Notes: generated by a model not told the origin, from the letters alone. Positions 32,374-44,003 are shown, counted from the stretch's first letter. The stretch: DNA of 64,000 nt from Dendrolimus kikuchii (GCA_019925095.2 JAHHIN020000030.1:558001-622000), one strand, 5' to 3'. Numbers and translations: made by a program.

Positions 32374-33913
32374 CCCATTTTATTCTTATTGGGCACTTCC
32401 CGTCAAACGCGTTGTGCTCAATTTCCTGCTTCTTCGCCTTCATGCAATTAATGCACGAAGGCGGTACTCCACCCAAGTATTCAGGGCATTTAGCCTTCAC
32501 GTGCAAGCCACCGCAGTGGCTGCACTTAACGTCTGCCTCGTTGCACAGCTTCCTGCCGTGTCCATACCCGAGGCATTGGGTGCACTGTACAAGAGGAGAC
32601 TTATCTACCACCTGTAGGTTCTGGAGGTCTATCCTCACGAATCCCGTGTCCGTAAGCCGTCGCTAAAGCTTGGGCGCAACCCTCATTATCACTCTGTGCG
32701 TATGTGGGTTGCGTCCCTGTATCTTGAATGCGACTTGCATTCTTCTTTCATCTTCACCCAGTCCCTCAAAGACTCTCTTATTTTGATTGAGGAGAGCTTT
32801 GTAGATCTCCTCGTCTTTGTGTACTTTTAGCACGCCGGTTATTTCTATGAGAGGGTCTTTATTCTTGATATCTTCCACCTGTAAGTGGTTCTTGTCCCTA
32901 CTCAGTCTCTCCTTGACCCTTTCTCTCTCTTCCCTCGTCCTGCACCCCACGATGACCCTCTTATCTTTAGCCTTCCGTACCCTTTCAATTTCTACGCCCC
33001 CTTCTTTCGCGTTAAGCGCTGCACTGACTCTTTTCATCACCTCTTCACTAGTTTCTTCGCTGTTTGCAGCCGTGATAACTAGCGAGTGTAGCGTTGCTCT
33101 TTCCGTGGGCCTTTCCCTTGGTTTCGCCGCTACACTCGCATAAGTATTTCGAGCCTCCTTTAAATCGTCCCTGTGTCCTATTATCATCTCCTTTAATTCC
33201 TTCATATTTCTACTGTTCTCAAGAAGCAGCTTGGAGTGTTCCTCCAGCTGCTTCTTGAAGGCTCTCTCCTCATCGTCATTCATCCTCTTCTCCCTTCGGG
33301 GCGGTTCGTTTATTACTACTAGTTCTTCTTCTTCTATAGTACCTTCTGCCATCGTCCTTGAGTTCTTCGCTTGACCCTTACCTTTTTCCGTCTTGTACCC
33401 TATTTCTGTTTCTTCAACTATGCCTCTTACTAACAGAAAGAGTTTATCCATAGTTACCTTTATGCCTTGTTTTATTTCTGTTTTCAGATTCCGTGAATTC
33501 TCCACGTGTTCATTGCCAGCTTTATGTAGTTCTTGGGCTGTTATCATATAGGTGTTAGATTGTTCTCGCTCATTCAGAGAATCTGAAATCAGAGGTTGCA
33601 TTGGGGTCTTCTTACCGATTTTGTCACCTTTTTCTTGGTACAAGTTAAGTTCCTCTGATACGGCTCTGCCCGTCTTTGGCGGGCTATAAGTAAGGATCTT
33701 CTTCTGGAGAGGGAGCTTTCCACGGCTCGGCCCTCCGTTGGCCCCTCTCTCTACAGTGCGGAAAATTACCGCTACTTTCTTACTTGGCCCTGCCTCGTCT
33801 TTTGCAGGGGGGGTCCTATGTTCTTCTGCCTGTTCTATAGGCGACGTACCAGGGGGAGAGGAGGTTGCTCTCTTTCCCCCGTCTTGTTTCGGTTTTTGTG
33901 GCGTCCTAAACAT
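32339..33913 (-). pseudogene. LINE ORF1 with one in-frame TAG (RNase H LINE)
   Basis: 524 codons from ATG 33913, with a single TAG at 32663-32665. N-terminal Pro/Lys-rich region; a charged coiled-coil segment ('EERAFKKQLEEHSKLLLENS'); a RRM-like stretch ('HSLVITAANSEETSEEVMKR'); then, after the TAG, CCHC knuckles ('CTQCLGYGHGRKLC', 'CSHCGGLHVKAKCPEYLGG'). This is the nucleic-acid-binding ORF1 of I/R1-group LINEs. Its end overlaps ORF2 by 35 bases. Confidence 0.82.
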
Positions 33914-33950
33914 CCCGGAGGAGTGGCTCGTCAGTGTCAAATAAAGTATT

Positions 33951-35292
33951 ATAATCTAAATGTGCGCAATAGCGCGTGTAAATAGCTTACTAATAATTGG
34001 CGCTATGCACCACAATGTATAGGCGAGTCAAAAGGAACCCGAGTCACAAATAAAGCTAAAATAAAAAGAACTGCAAGCAGTACGACACAAAATAAAATAT
34101 ACACCTTGCCGAGAACGGCAGAATCAAACAAATTTTTATTTCTATAACTAGTACAACTATTATATTTAACTATTTATTAAAGAAAAACTATTTAAAATTC
34201 AATATTTCCAACAGTACTGGAGCTAAAAACGCCAAAAAATATCCAAAATTTCCGAGAAATAGTGCTCTAATTTACTATGATTTTTAATGATTTTACTCTA
34301 ATAATAATAATTTTGGAAACTTGAGAAATTTTAAAAAATTGAGTTTTTTGAAAATATTTTGGATATTTTTCAAGATACTACTATGGGATCTGGGTGCGGC
34401 TAGGTAGAGCTCCCTAGCGCGCACAAACTAACAGTCTCAGATCCCACGCGTCTCCAGTAGTTTTAAAGATATGATGGGTCAAAGTTTAAATTTCTAATTA
34501 ACATTAATTAACAACTATCTACCCTAAAATTCTGCTTGGGCCGTAAAATTGCTGCTCATCAACGGGTCTTCAACTGGTGTTAACCTCAAAATGCTCACGC
34601 CAATATTGGCGGAGCAATTTTGAGGTTATAATGTTGTTTTTCTGGACTTTGCAGAGCCGAGTGATGTCCGACGGTCGCAAGCGGCGCGTCAAACGACGCC
34701 CCTCGGCGAATCCTCGGTGGCTACCGCGGCGGAATTTTGGGTCCGGAACAAAAAATTTTAAGATAAACACAAAAAACTAATTTCGTCCAAAATTTTTCAC
34801 TCTTTTTAATTTTTTCCACAAAAAATTAAGTCCTATTCTAAGATAGTATCTGGCAGTTTTAGTCTAACTTTTAACGCCTGATTTAATGCAGATTTTTAAT
34901 TTTGGCTAAGTCCAAAAATGGCGGAAACTGGACCACGTTTTTTGAGTTTTTCACATAACTTTTCCAAAGTAGTTGGGAATTTTTTGCTGATGGTGGGGCC
35001 TTGTAGGGGCACCAGAGGCGCACAAAAGCCGCCCTTAAAAAAGGGGGGTTGTCGCTTTAATTTTCGAGATATTTCACTCTTAAGTTCACAATTTTCGTTT
35101 TTCCTTGATAACTTTTTGTCCCGATTTGGTAGAAACAAACTGATATCACTGGCGCATGCGCCTCACTAACGCGCACAAAATGATATAAGACTCGGGTACG
35201 TACGTGCGGAAAAACCTTTTTTTTTTTCCAATTTTTTACTATGGAGCTTTGAAAAAATCGACTGTTCTCGGCCGCGTTTGGAACAGAACTGT
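33951..35292. other. Non-coding stretch with a palindrome, no gene
   Basis: AT-rich to about 34370, then mixed. Contains a ~46-bp imperfect palindrome at 34579-34626 (see findings). Short ORFs at 34896-35169 overlap on both strands and show no domain. I cannot assign this sequence. Confidence 0.4.
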
Positions 35293-35542
35293 GACTCCGA
35301 GCGTTGCTGCACGAGCGTGTAACCCCAATACCCACTAAAAACCCCCTCCTCCCTGTCGACCCTGCGCTTTTGTTTGTGTTGGAAAAGCTGAGATTTAGAA
35401 CATAGTTACGCCCAGCAGATCCAGCGCAATAAAGTGCCTGGAGTGTGCCCTGGGAGAACACACCCCACTTCGTTGTGCGGGGGTAGAAGGTCCTTTGCTC
35501 TCCTAGCAAGCTAAAGGACCCCCCCGGTAAACGGAACCTAAC

Positions 35543-37603
35543 TCAGGGAAGGAAGTAATGCGCGTACCTGCCTCTCCGGGTGCCAGCTGAAGGCCGGCGA
35601 CCTCGAGAAGACGCATTAGCACGCGCTGCAGGACTTCTCTCCCTATCGCGTTCTGCGGTCTCCTTGAGTGACATTACTGTCTCGCAAAAAGTAACCGCAG
35701 CCCCCCAATTGTCGCCGCTCTGCAGCATGGCCTTGACCAGGTCGCAGAGCGAATCGACCGGACCTACGTGCGTCTCAAGTTCGAAACGCTGCGGTGCCCA
35801 TGCGGCGCACTCGACTAGCGTGTGTAGCGCCGTGTCGGGCGCGCCGCACTGGCGGCAGTCCGGGGAAGGCAAGCAGCCCACAGTGCGATACAGATACTTA
35901 TCGAAACATCCGTGTCCGGTAAGTATCTGCGTCGTTCTGAAGGTCAGGGTGCCGCTGGTGCGGTTGACCCATTCCGTCAGCTGTGGCCTGATTGCATCCA
36001 CCGTGTAGCCACCATAGGCCGCAGGGTTGTCGAGCTCTTGAGACCAGACGGCGATCATGGAGGCGGTTTTCCGCTTCCTGATCGCCTCGATTTCGACCTG
36101 ACAGAAGGTCAGGCCTCTAGCTAGGGCATCCTGCCGGGTGCGACGCACCTCTGCCAGGACGTTCGCCTGGAGATGCCAGGGCGGATCGCCTGCCAGGAGG
36201 GTGGCCGCCGTCCGCGACACTGTTCGATACCCCCGTATGGTCCTCACGGCCAGAACCCGCTGCGCCCGGTGCAGCAGGGTTCTGTTGTGGCGGTGAAGTG
36301 CAGTGGACCAGACGGGTGCACCGTACAGCGCCATACTCCTCAGGATGCCAGAGTAAAGTTTCCGCGTCGCACCTCCCGGGCCCCCCACGTTGGGAAGCAG
36401 CCTCGAGAGCGCGCCCGCGGATTTGACGATTTTGGGAACTAGCTGCTCAAAATGCGCTTTGAACAGCCATTTCCCATCGAGAACTAGCCCCAGATATTTC
36501 ATCTGGGGCCCTACTCTAATGGTCACCCCTTGGACCGAAACGGTCAAGTCCGCGGGGGGATTGCGAAATTTCCTATGGAACATGATGGCCTCCGTTTTCG
36601 CGGGGGAGACCCTCAAGCCCAGCCTAGATATTCGATCTACGACAATCGCCAACCCGGCGTTGGCGACGTCCACGGATTCCGCAAATGACGCAGCGCGTGC
36701 CGTGAGTAGGGTATCGTCCGCAAAGCAGATCAGCCCTACCCCGGGCAGGACCGGAACCCGAAGGATCCAGTCATAACCTACGTTCCAAAGAATCGGCCCG
36801 AGGACCGACCCCTGTGGAACGCCGCACGCGACGCGTCGCCGACCTAACACGGGATTGCCGGACTCACCGCCCTCCCAAAGGATATGTCGGTCCTGCAGGT
36901 ACGCGCCCAACAGCCTCGTGAGGTACGAGGGGACTCCATGCGCGCGGAGCCCCTCCCTGATCGTCTCATGAGGGAGGCTGTTAAAGGCGTTCGCTATGTC
37001 TAGCGACACCGCAAGAACGACATCCTTCGCTTGGACGGCTTCGTCCGTCAACGTTCGCAGCATCTCGAAGGCGTCCATCGTGGAGCGCCTCCGCCGAAAC
37101 CCGAACTGCGTTTCTGAGAGCCCCGGCTCCACAGCGTCGAGATGCTTCACGAGCCGCTCCGCCAAGATCTTTTCGAAGACCTTAGCGACCTCGTTCAGCA
37201 GCACTATGGGCCTGAAGGCGGACGGATCGTTGGGAGGCCGACCTCCCTTGGGAATCAGGTACAAACGCCCCTCCTTCCATTGCGACGGGAAACGACCTGC
37301 GCGAATACAGGCTTCGAAGAGCTCCCGCAGCTGGCCGCGTAGATATTTAGCGGTCAGGAAGAGGAGTCGACCTGGAACCCCGTCGGGTCCCGGTGCCGTC
37401 TTCCTGCCCCGGAGCCGATCCAGGGCAACGTCTAGTTCCCCCTCGGAGATGGAGTGAGGCTCCTCGTCCGTGGGGGTGTCGGGAACGGGTGGACCCATAC
37501 TGGGAGGAGTGAAGTTTCCCGGATCCGGGAAGAGCCCGTTGATAACCGACCGGAGCACCTCGGGTTCCAGCGTTTCCGTGACCGTGGATGTGCAAGGCCG
37601 CAA
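35543..37603 (-). pseudogene. ORF2 RT to C-terminal zinc finger, copy B (open 686 codons)
   Basis: Opens inside the linker and contains the whole RT with FADD ('LICFADDTLLTARAAS') and the C-terminal CCHC finger ('DCRQCGAPDTALHTLVEC') without stops. Endonuclease absent because of the internal deletion, so autonomous movement is impossible. It is the cleanest RT-to-C-terminus reading frame of this family in the window. Confidence 0.88.
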
Positions 37604-37685
37604 CGTGTTGCGGGCCCCACGGTACGGACGCCCCCAAGGGTCCCGATCGAGCGTCTCGAGGAGCTCGGCCCTTGCCTTGCCTTGC

Positions 37686-38930
37686 GCGCCTTGCGCCCCC
37701 TTTCACCCCCCTCGGTACGGAGGTAGGCCTCCGCACCCATGAGAACGCTAGAAGCCGCCGCGGGTGCGCCCCCCGTGGGGCGCAGAGGCGAGCGCGCGCG
37801 CGCTGGAGTGAAAGCACCCGACGTGCTGGCCGAATCGGCGCCGCTGCTCTGGGACCGGTCCCAGAAGCGCGACCTCGATCCGGGAACGAACATCGGGAAC
37901 ACGATATCGACACCGTTGCCGTTGAAGACGTGGACGGCGTCGCCGAACCCGATGCCGAAGACGGTGAGGCTGCGAACGAAGACGACGACGTGCCCGCTGC
38001 CGCTGCCGCTAAAGACGAAGACGTCGCCGCAGCCGAAGACGCAGGCGCCGACATCGCGACAGCGGCTCCCGTCCCAGTAGGGAAGGAAGTCGAAGGGGTC
38101 GCCGCTGCCGCGCCTACTAAGTCCCTATTCACGACCCCGGCCGAGGGCGCGAGTGAAGCTCGCGGGACAACCGGTGTCGTGGGACGGCTGCTCTCGACGT
38201 TGCAGCCCGAAAGGTTGCAAGTCGATGTCGTAGGCACAGGTGAAGTCCGTGCGCTATACGACACCGTCGTCGTAGGGCACCCATCCCCTGCCGTCGCTGA
38301 ACCGGCCGCCGTGTATACCGGACTACAGGCAGGCGCTTCAGGGCGGGAATAACTATGATCGCGAATCGCACTGTAGAGCGCGTGCTCCAGCGAGTCTGGG
38401 ACGCTGCCGAACGGTGGGATGTCATCATGCTCTACGTAGGCGCCGCTCCCTTGCACGAGTGAGGCTCGCACAAAGGTGGGTGGCGCCATGTAGGGGTATT
38501 GAACTATGGTGCTTGCAGCGCTCACGGCCAGGCAAACGGCCGAGTTCGCTGCAAGCAGCACGTTCCTATCTATCTCCGGGTGTGCTGCGCTCCTGCGCGG
38601 CACGCCCGGATGGGGCCCTAGGCGCCATGGGAACCGGAGGCGGTCCCATCGCGCCGCACCTATCCTCATGCGTGGCGGCGGTGAGGTCTACCACCGCCGA
38701 CGCACTCCCTACCGAGGCGGGCACATCGACAGCCGTGAAAACGGCACTATCCGTGTGCCCGGGGCGCGGCCGGGCAGCCGACCTGCTGCGATGGGCCGAT
38801 GAAGAAGACATCTTCACACGCGTCTCCCCGATCTCGGGCATCATCCAGCCATCCTTGGCCTTCGTGTGGTCCCGCTTGCGCGGGACACTCGAAGGCCTCG
38901 GGGCCTTCTGGGGACCTGGGCCATCCATTG
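37686..38930 (-). pseudogene. ORF1 N-terminal half, copy B
   Basis: A Ser/Ala/Pro/Thr-rich, low-complexity N-terminal region equivalent to 61430-62704 in copy F, with the tell-tale 'SAAATSSSLAAAAAGTSSSS' run. Frameshifts near 38600-38670 separate the first ~85 residues. It runs through the internal deletion into ORF2 sequence in the wrong frame, so a read-through protein would end at 37347. The zinc knuckles are gone. Confidence 0.7.
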
Positions 38931-39237
38931 TTGGAGGCCCCTTCTCTTGCAGAGACCAGTCGACGCGCGCTAATTTATAACCGACTCAAACGACCGTTAA
39001 CTATTGCGTAATGCGTCGGGGCGCGTGAGAACAAAGCGAATAGAGTTTATAGACTCACCCAAGTCGACAAACAACTGATTCGCGCCGGAATCGAACTAAA
39101 AAACACTGTACACTATCACTACACAACTATTATCGCAATTTGTCGCTTATTAGGAGCGAAAAAGCGTGGAAAATTGCAATTTCCGAGATGAGCACGGGCA
39201 CTTGCGACTGCTTCGTACGAATGCCCTCCAGGAACTG
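38931..39237 (-). other. 5' UTR of LINE copy B
   Basis: Aligns with 62705-63012 of copy F, including 'GGAGCGAAAAAGCGTGGAAA' on the plus strand and the end 'CCCTCCAGGAACTG'. Presumed to hold the internal promoter, as LINE 5' UTRs do; no specific element recognised. Confidence 0.75.
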
Positions 39238-39251
39238 CACTCGTGACTATT
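39238..39251. other. Target-site duplication of LINE copy C, left
   Basis: CACTCGTGACTATT here and at 39650-39663. It also forms the immediate 5' flank of copy B. Confidence 0.8.
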
Positions 39252-39649
39252 TTTTTTATTTTTTTTGAGGCGAGGGAAAATGCTTAACCGATTTACGCAC
39301 AAACTGGGTCGTTGCTAGGAGAACGACACGCGTCGGTCGGGGGCGATAACACTGCAGCAATAGTATGCTCTTGGCAGTGCTCCGTCCGCGATCGACGCCA
39401 CAGAATAGTGTGGAAGACTCCGAGCGTTGCAGCACGAGCGAGCAACCCCAATACCCACTAAAACCCCCTCCTCCCTGTCGACCCTACGCTTTTGTTTGTG
39501 TTGGAAAGGCTGAGATTTAGAACATAGTTACGCCCAGCCGATCCAGCGCAATAAAGTGTGCCCTGGGAGAACACACCCCACTTCGTTATGCGGGGGTAGA
39601 AGGTCCTTTGCTCTCCTAGCAAGCTAAAGGCTCCCCGCGGTAAACGGAA
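39252..39649 (-). mobile_element. R1-clade LINE, copy C, 3'-UTR-only insertion
   Basis: 398 bp: A-rich tail (T-tract on the plus strand), then the 3' UTR back to 'TTCCGTTTACCGC', just after the ORF2 stop. Flanked by perfect 14-bp duplications, the signature of target-primed reverse transcription with severe 5' truncation. A 10-bp deletion near 39560 distinguishes it from the other copies. Confidence 0.92.
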
Positions 39650-39663
39650 CACTCGTGACTATT
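39650..39663. other. Target-site duplication of LINE copy C, right
   Basis: CACTCGTGACTATT, identical to 39238-39251. Confidence 0.8.
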
Positions 39664-39849
39664 GCTTTAACACGTAGGGGATAGTACAGATAGAGAGAGA
39701 GAACAGTAGATATTGTGACAGAGATGGCTAATGAGAAGATTGAAATATTTTATTTCTCGGGGATTTCCCCGTTATAGACCGTTCCTATTTATTTTATTCA
39801 TTCATATTGTTCGTTCATATTTATTCCAGTGAGATGTAGATGTTGATGT

Positions 39850-42653
39850 TAAACCACTCCCCCACAGCTCAGGACTTGTGCCTGCAGGCGATGGCGGAGT
39901 GGCAAGCGAACTTGGCCGTAATAAGCGAACCTTATTACGTGCCGCCTTGCGGCAATTGGGTGGGCGACCTCGACGACGTGGTAGCGGTGGTGGCCAGAGC
40001 CGGGTCTGGCACACCGCTTACATGTCTCGAAAGAGGAAAGGGCTATGCGGTGGCGGAGAGCGGGAGTATCGTCGTCATAGGCGTTTACTTTTCGCGTAGC
40101 CGGCTCCTGGCGGAGTTTGAGCTTCGCTTGGACGCCATCAGGGCTGCCATAGGCAGACTGTCGCCTAAAACGATTTTCGTGATGGGCGACTTTAACGCAA
40201 AGCACTGTTCCTGGGGAAATGCGTTTACGGAACCTAGAAGCCGGGCGGTTGAGGAATGGGCTCTTCAATCCGGCCTGACCATATTGAACCAGGGATCGGT
40301 CCAGACCTGCGTGCGCGCGCGGGGTGGATCGATCATCGACCTGTCATTCGCCACTCATGCGGCCGCCCACAGAGTTGTCGGATGGAGGGTGCTGGAGGAG
40401 GTGGAGTCGCTCTCTGATCATCGGTACATCAGATTTGAGCTTACCTTCTCCTCCGGTCCGAGCCCTGTTCATCGCCCCCCTCCTCCCGCGTTGGGCCCTT
40501 ACCAAGCTCGATCCGGAGCAGGCCGAGGAGTGGGCACTCACGGAAAGCTGGGCCTACCCAGCCGAATTCGCGAACCTGGAGTCGCAGGCAGAGCACATGC
40601 GCAAAACCCTGACGAGGGTTTGCGACGCGGCGATACCTCGCGTCTCCAAGCGGCAGCATCCGTGCAAGCAGGTCCACTGGTGGACCGAGGAGCTGGGCGA
40701 GATGCGAAAGGCAGTTCGCATCACGCTGCAGGGCACGCCGTCCTCCGGACTACGTCGCGGAAAATGGACTCGTGGGCGAATTTAGGGAGGCCAGAAAGGC
40801 CCTTTCGATTGCAATATTGCAAGCGAAAGCCCGGGCTCGGGCCGAGCTCCTCGGGACCCTTGGGGGCGTCCGTACCGTGGGGCCCGCAACACGTTGCGGC
40901 CTTGCACATCCACGGTCACGGAAACGCTGGAACCCGAGGTGCTCCGGTCGGTTATCGATGGGCTCTTCCCGGATCCGGGAAACTTCACTCCCCCCAGTAT
41001 GGGTCCACCCGTTCCCGACACCCCCACGGACGAGGAGCCTCACTCCATCTCCGAGGGGGAACTAGATGTTGCCCTGGACCGGCTCCGGGGCAGGAAGACG
41101 GCACCGGGACCCGACGGGGTTCCAGGTCGACTCCTCTTCCTGGCCGCTAAACACTTACGCGGCCAGCTGCGGGAACTGTTCGAAGCCTGCATTCGCGCAG
41201 GTCGGTTCCCGTCGCAATGGAAGGAGGGGCGTTTGTGCCTGATTCCCAAGGGAGGTCGGCCTCCCAACGATCCGTCCGCCTTCAGGCCCATAGTGCTGCT
41301 GAACGAGGTCGCTAAGGTCTTCGAAAAGATCTTGGCGGAGCGGCTCGTGAAGCATCTCGACGCTGTGAAGCCGGGGCTTTCAGAAACGCAGTTCGGGTTT
41401 CGGCGGAGGCGCTCCACGATGGACGCCTTCGAGACACTGCGAACGTTGACGGACGAAGCCGTCCAAGCGAAGGATGTCGTTCTTGCGGCGTCGCTAGACA
41501 TAGCGAACGCCTTTAACAGCCTCCCTCATGAGACGATCAGGGAGGGGCTCCGCGCGCATGGAGTCCCCTCGTACCTCACGAGGCTGTTGGGCGCGTACCT
41601 GCAGGATCGACATATCCTTTGGGAGAAATTTCGCAATCCCCCGCAGACTTGACCGTTTCGGTCCAAGGGGTGGCCATTAGAGTAGGGCCCCAGATGAAAT
41701 ATCTGGGGCTAGTTCTCGATGGGAAATGGCTGTTCAAAGCGCACTTTGAGCAGCTAGTTCCCAAACTCGTCAAATCCGCGGGCGTACTCTCGAGGCTGCT
41801 TCCCAACGTGGGGGGCCCGGGGGGTGCGACGCGGAAACTTTACTCTGGCATCCTGAGAAGTATGCCGCTGTACGGTGCACCCGTCTGGTCCACTGCACTT
41901 CACCGCCACAACAGAACCCTGCTGCACCGGGCGCAGCGGGTTCTGGCCGTGAGGACCATACGGGGGTATCGCACAGTGTCGCGGACGGAGGCCACCCTCC
42001 TGGCAGGCGATCCGCCCTGGCATCTCCAGGCGAACGTCCTGGCAGAGGTGTGTCGCACCCGGCAGGATGCCCTAGCTAGAGGCCTGACCTTCTGTCAGGT
42101 CGAAATCGAGGCGATCAGGAAGCGTGAAACCGCCTCCATGATCGCCGTCTGGTCTCAAGAGCTCGACAACCCTGCGGCCTATGGCGGCTACACGGTGGAT
42201 GCAATCAGGCCACAGCTGACGGAATGGGTCAACCGCACCAGCGGCACCCTGACCTTCAGAACGACGCAGATACTTACCGGACACGGATGTTTCGATAAGT
42301 ATCTGTCTCGCATTGTGGGCTGCTTGCCTTCCCCAGATTGCCGCCAGTGCGGCGCGCCCGACACAGCGCTACACACGCTAGTCGAGTGCGCCGCATGGGC
42401 ACCGCAGCGTTTCGAACTTGAGACGCACGTAGGTCCGGTCGATTCGCTTTGCGACCTGGTCAAGGCCATGCTGCAGAGCGGCGACAATTGGGGGGCTGCG
42501 GTTACTTTTTGTGAGACAGTAATGTCACTCAAGGAGGCCGCAGAACGCGATAGGGAGAGAAGTCATGCAGCGCGTGCTAATGCGTCTTCTCGAGGTCGCC
42601 GGCCTTCAGCTGGCACCCGGAGAGGCAGGTACGCGCATTACTTCCCTCCCTGA
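39850..42653 (+). pseudogene. ORF2 EN-RT, copy D, lacking the RT catalytic core
   Basis: The endonuclease ('VISEPYYVPPCGNWVGDLDD', 'FVMGDFNAKHCSWG', 'LSDHRYIRFEL') is open to about 40480, then frameshifts. RT resumes at 40894 and is cut at 41625 by a deletion from 'RHILWE' to 'KFRNPP' that removes the FADD palm. A long C-terminal frame (41619-42653, 344 codons) keeps the thumb and CCHC finger. Clearly dead. Confidence 0.88.
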
Positions 42654-42910
42654 GTTAGGTTCCGTTTACCACGGGGGGCCTTTAGCTTGCTAGGAGAGTA
42701 AAGGACCTTCTACCCCCGCACAACGAAGTGGGGTGTGTTCTCCCAGGGCACACTCCAGGCACTTTATTGCGCTGGATCGACTGGGCGTAACTATGTTCTA
42801 AATCTCAGCCTTTCCAATACAAACAAAAGCGCAGGGTCAACAGGGAGGAGGGGGTTTTTAGTGGGTATTGGGGTTGCTCGCTCGTGTAGCAACGCTCGGA
42901 GTCTTCCACC
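39850..42910 (+). mobile_element. R1-clade LINE, copy D, truncated at both ends
   Basis: Starts at 'AAACCACTCCCCCAC' near the start of the endonuclease and ends in the 3' UTR at 'GGAGTCTTCCAC', where zinc-finger coding sequence begins without any tail. Internal losses: 2 bp near 40483, 17 bp near 40727, 13 bp near 40854 and about 315 bp at 41625. No target-site duplication. Confidence 0.9.
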
Positions 42911-43072
42911 GATTTGTGTGATTTTAGATGTTCACGAAAATGTTATCAAAAGTCTGTCTTAGATGTACACCTACATACCCACATCAAGGGACAACCGCAT
43001 GAATGTGAAGTTTGCGATTATAAATGTGCTTTTAGTGCCATTTTAAATTCGCATAGAATAAAAAACGCGTGA
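42911..43072 (+). pseudogene. C2H2 zinc-finger gene fragment
   Basis: About 53 codons: 'DFRCSRK', 'VLDVHLHTHIKGQPHECEVC', then 'DYKCAFSAILNSHRIKN' and TGA at 43070-43072. It resembles the finger type of 24144-25524 (same CDF/CDY-x-C-S/A pattern). The first finger lost its leading Cys at the LINE junction, and the last finger lacks the final His. It is therefore the 3' end of a second, related finger gene, joined to LINE copy D by rearrangement. Confidence 0.75.
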
Positions 43073-43999
43073 GGCGTCTTTTTGACACGTGGTTGGAATG
43101 AAATTTATATTTTTAAATTTATTTTCTATGCGCGTGTTTGGCATATCTTTTTTTTTGCGTTTTTGGCGGGAACTGAAAGGGGACGTTGTGCTGTGCAGTT
43201 TTATTTTCTAAAAATTTGTAAAATTACTCTAAAATGAACAATAGTTGTAGGATGTCGATAGTTTTTGAGTAGTAATTATGTGTTTTTGTGAGAAATGTGA
43301 ACCGTATAGTCAAATGTGGCCTTTCGAGTCTTCACAAGAACTCCGTTTGAATGACGTCGATTGTAGCCTACAATACAACGGCGCCTGGCTTAAAGGCCTA
43401 GTTGCCAAGCCTTAAACATAAAAAAATATCTTTTTTTGACAAGCTTTTATTTACCTTGTAATGGATGTAAGTTCGGGTGGAATCTTGAAGTTAAATTTGA
43501 CCAACTTCCCGGTTTCCGATTGAGTTGAAATTTTGCATGCATATATATATCGCGTGACAATGCAATAATATGGTACCATGGAGCTGATCTGATGATGGAG
43601 TCGGATGGTCATATGAACTCCTGTACTAAACAAGATAGACCCGTCATGTTTGGGCTTGTTTTACTTGTCTTACCTAGCACTCTTCTGCTACATGATATCC
43701 AGGATCTCAAAAGCTTATTATGTTTCATATACTGTGTTACTGTCTTATTACATTTTCTGTTAGGTGTTACATTTACTGTGGTGATGGGTCTAATATAAAT
43801 CAATGAGGCAGGGTTGGTACTGAAAATCAGCGCTATGCTGGAGGAAACTCCAACACAGCATAAAGCTGAGTTGCCAACCTCATTTGTAGGAAATGCGGTG
43901 TACAACATATAGAATTTTTATCATAAAACTGTATGTATAAATATTTCTGCATCCTTGTATTGTCACTTTCCTAGCAAATAAATTCTTTCTTTCTATATT
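43073..43999. other. Intergenic; TE-like blocks, no gene
   Basis: Includes an E2F-like box (43161-43172) and a block 'CCCGGTTTCCGATTGAGTTG' (about 43508) of a kind I associate with insect repeats. Short overlapping ORFs at 43592-43908 on both strands have no domain. Confidence 0.4.
43161..43172 (+). promoter_or_regulatory. E2F-like motif TTTTGGCGGGAA
   Basis: Matches the TTTSGCGS consensus. No transcript start or gene is recognised nearby, so chance occurrence is quite possible. Confidence 0.2.
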
Positions 44000-44003
44000 C
44001 TAC

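Larger units (their letters stand above)
28600..33950 (-). mobile_element. RNase H-bearing LINE (I/LOA/R1 group), near full length
   Basis: Two overlapping ORFs on the minus strand: ORF1 (33913-32339) and ORF2 (32373-28629, EN-RT-RNase H). The sequences differ from the GC-rich R1-clade family elsewhere in the window. The AT-rich stretch 28443-28628 is probably its 3' UTR. Ends and target-site duplication could not be fixed. Three lesions make it inactive. Confidence 0.85.
35293..39237 (-). mobile_element. R1-clade LINE, copy B, internally deleted
   Basis: The 5' end is intact at 39237 ('CAGTTCC...' on the minus strand, identical in position to copy F). The 3' UTR is truncated at 35293. About 2.6 kb is missing between ORF1 (near 37685) and ORF2 (near 37672), removing the C-terminal half of ORF1 and the entire endonuclease. 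RT to C-terminus remains open. Confidence 0.9.

Noticed and set aside
37454..38352. Long plus-strand ORFs opposite LINE copy B (for example 254 codons at 37588-38352)
   Set aside because: They mirror the GC-rich, Ala/Ser-rich ORF1 on the minus strand. The same antisense frames occur opposite copy F; they are shadows of coding sequence with high GC.
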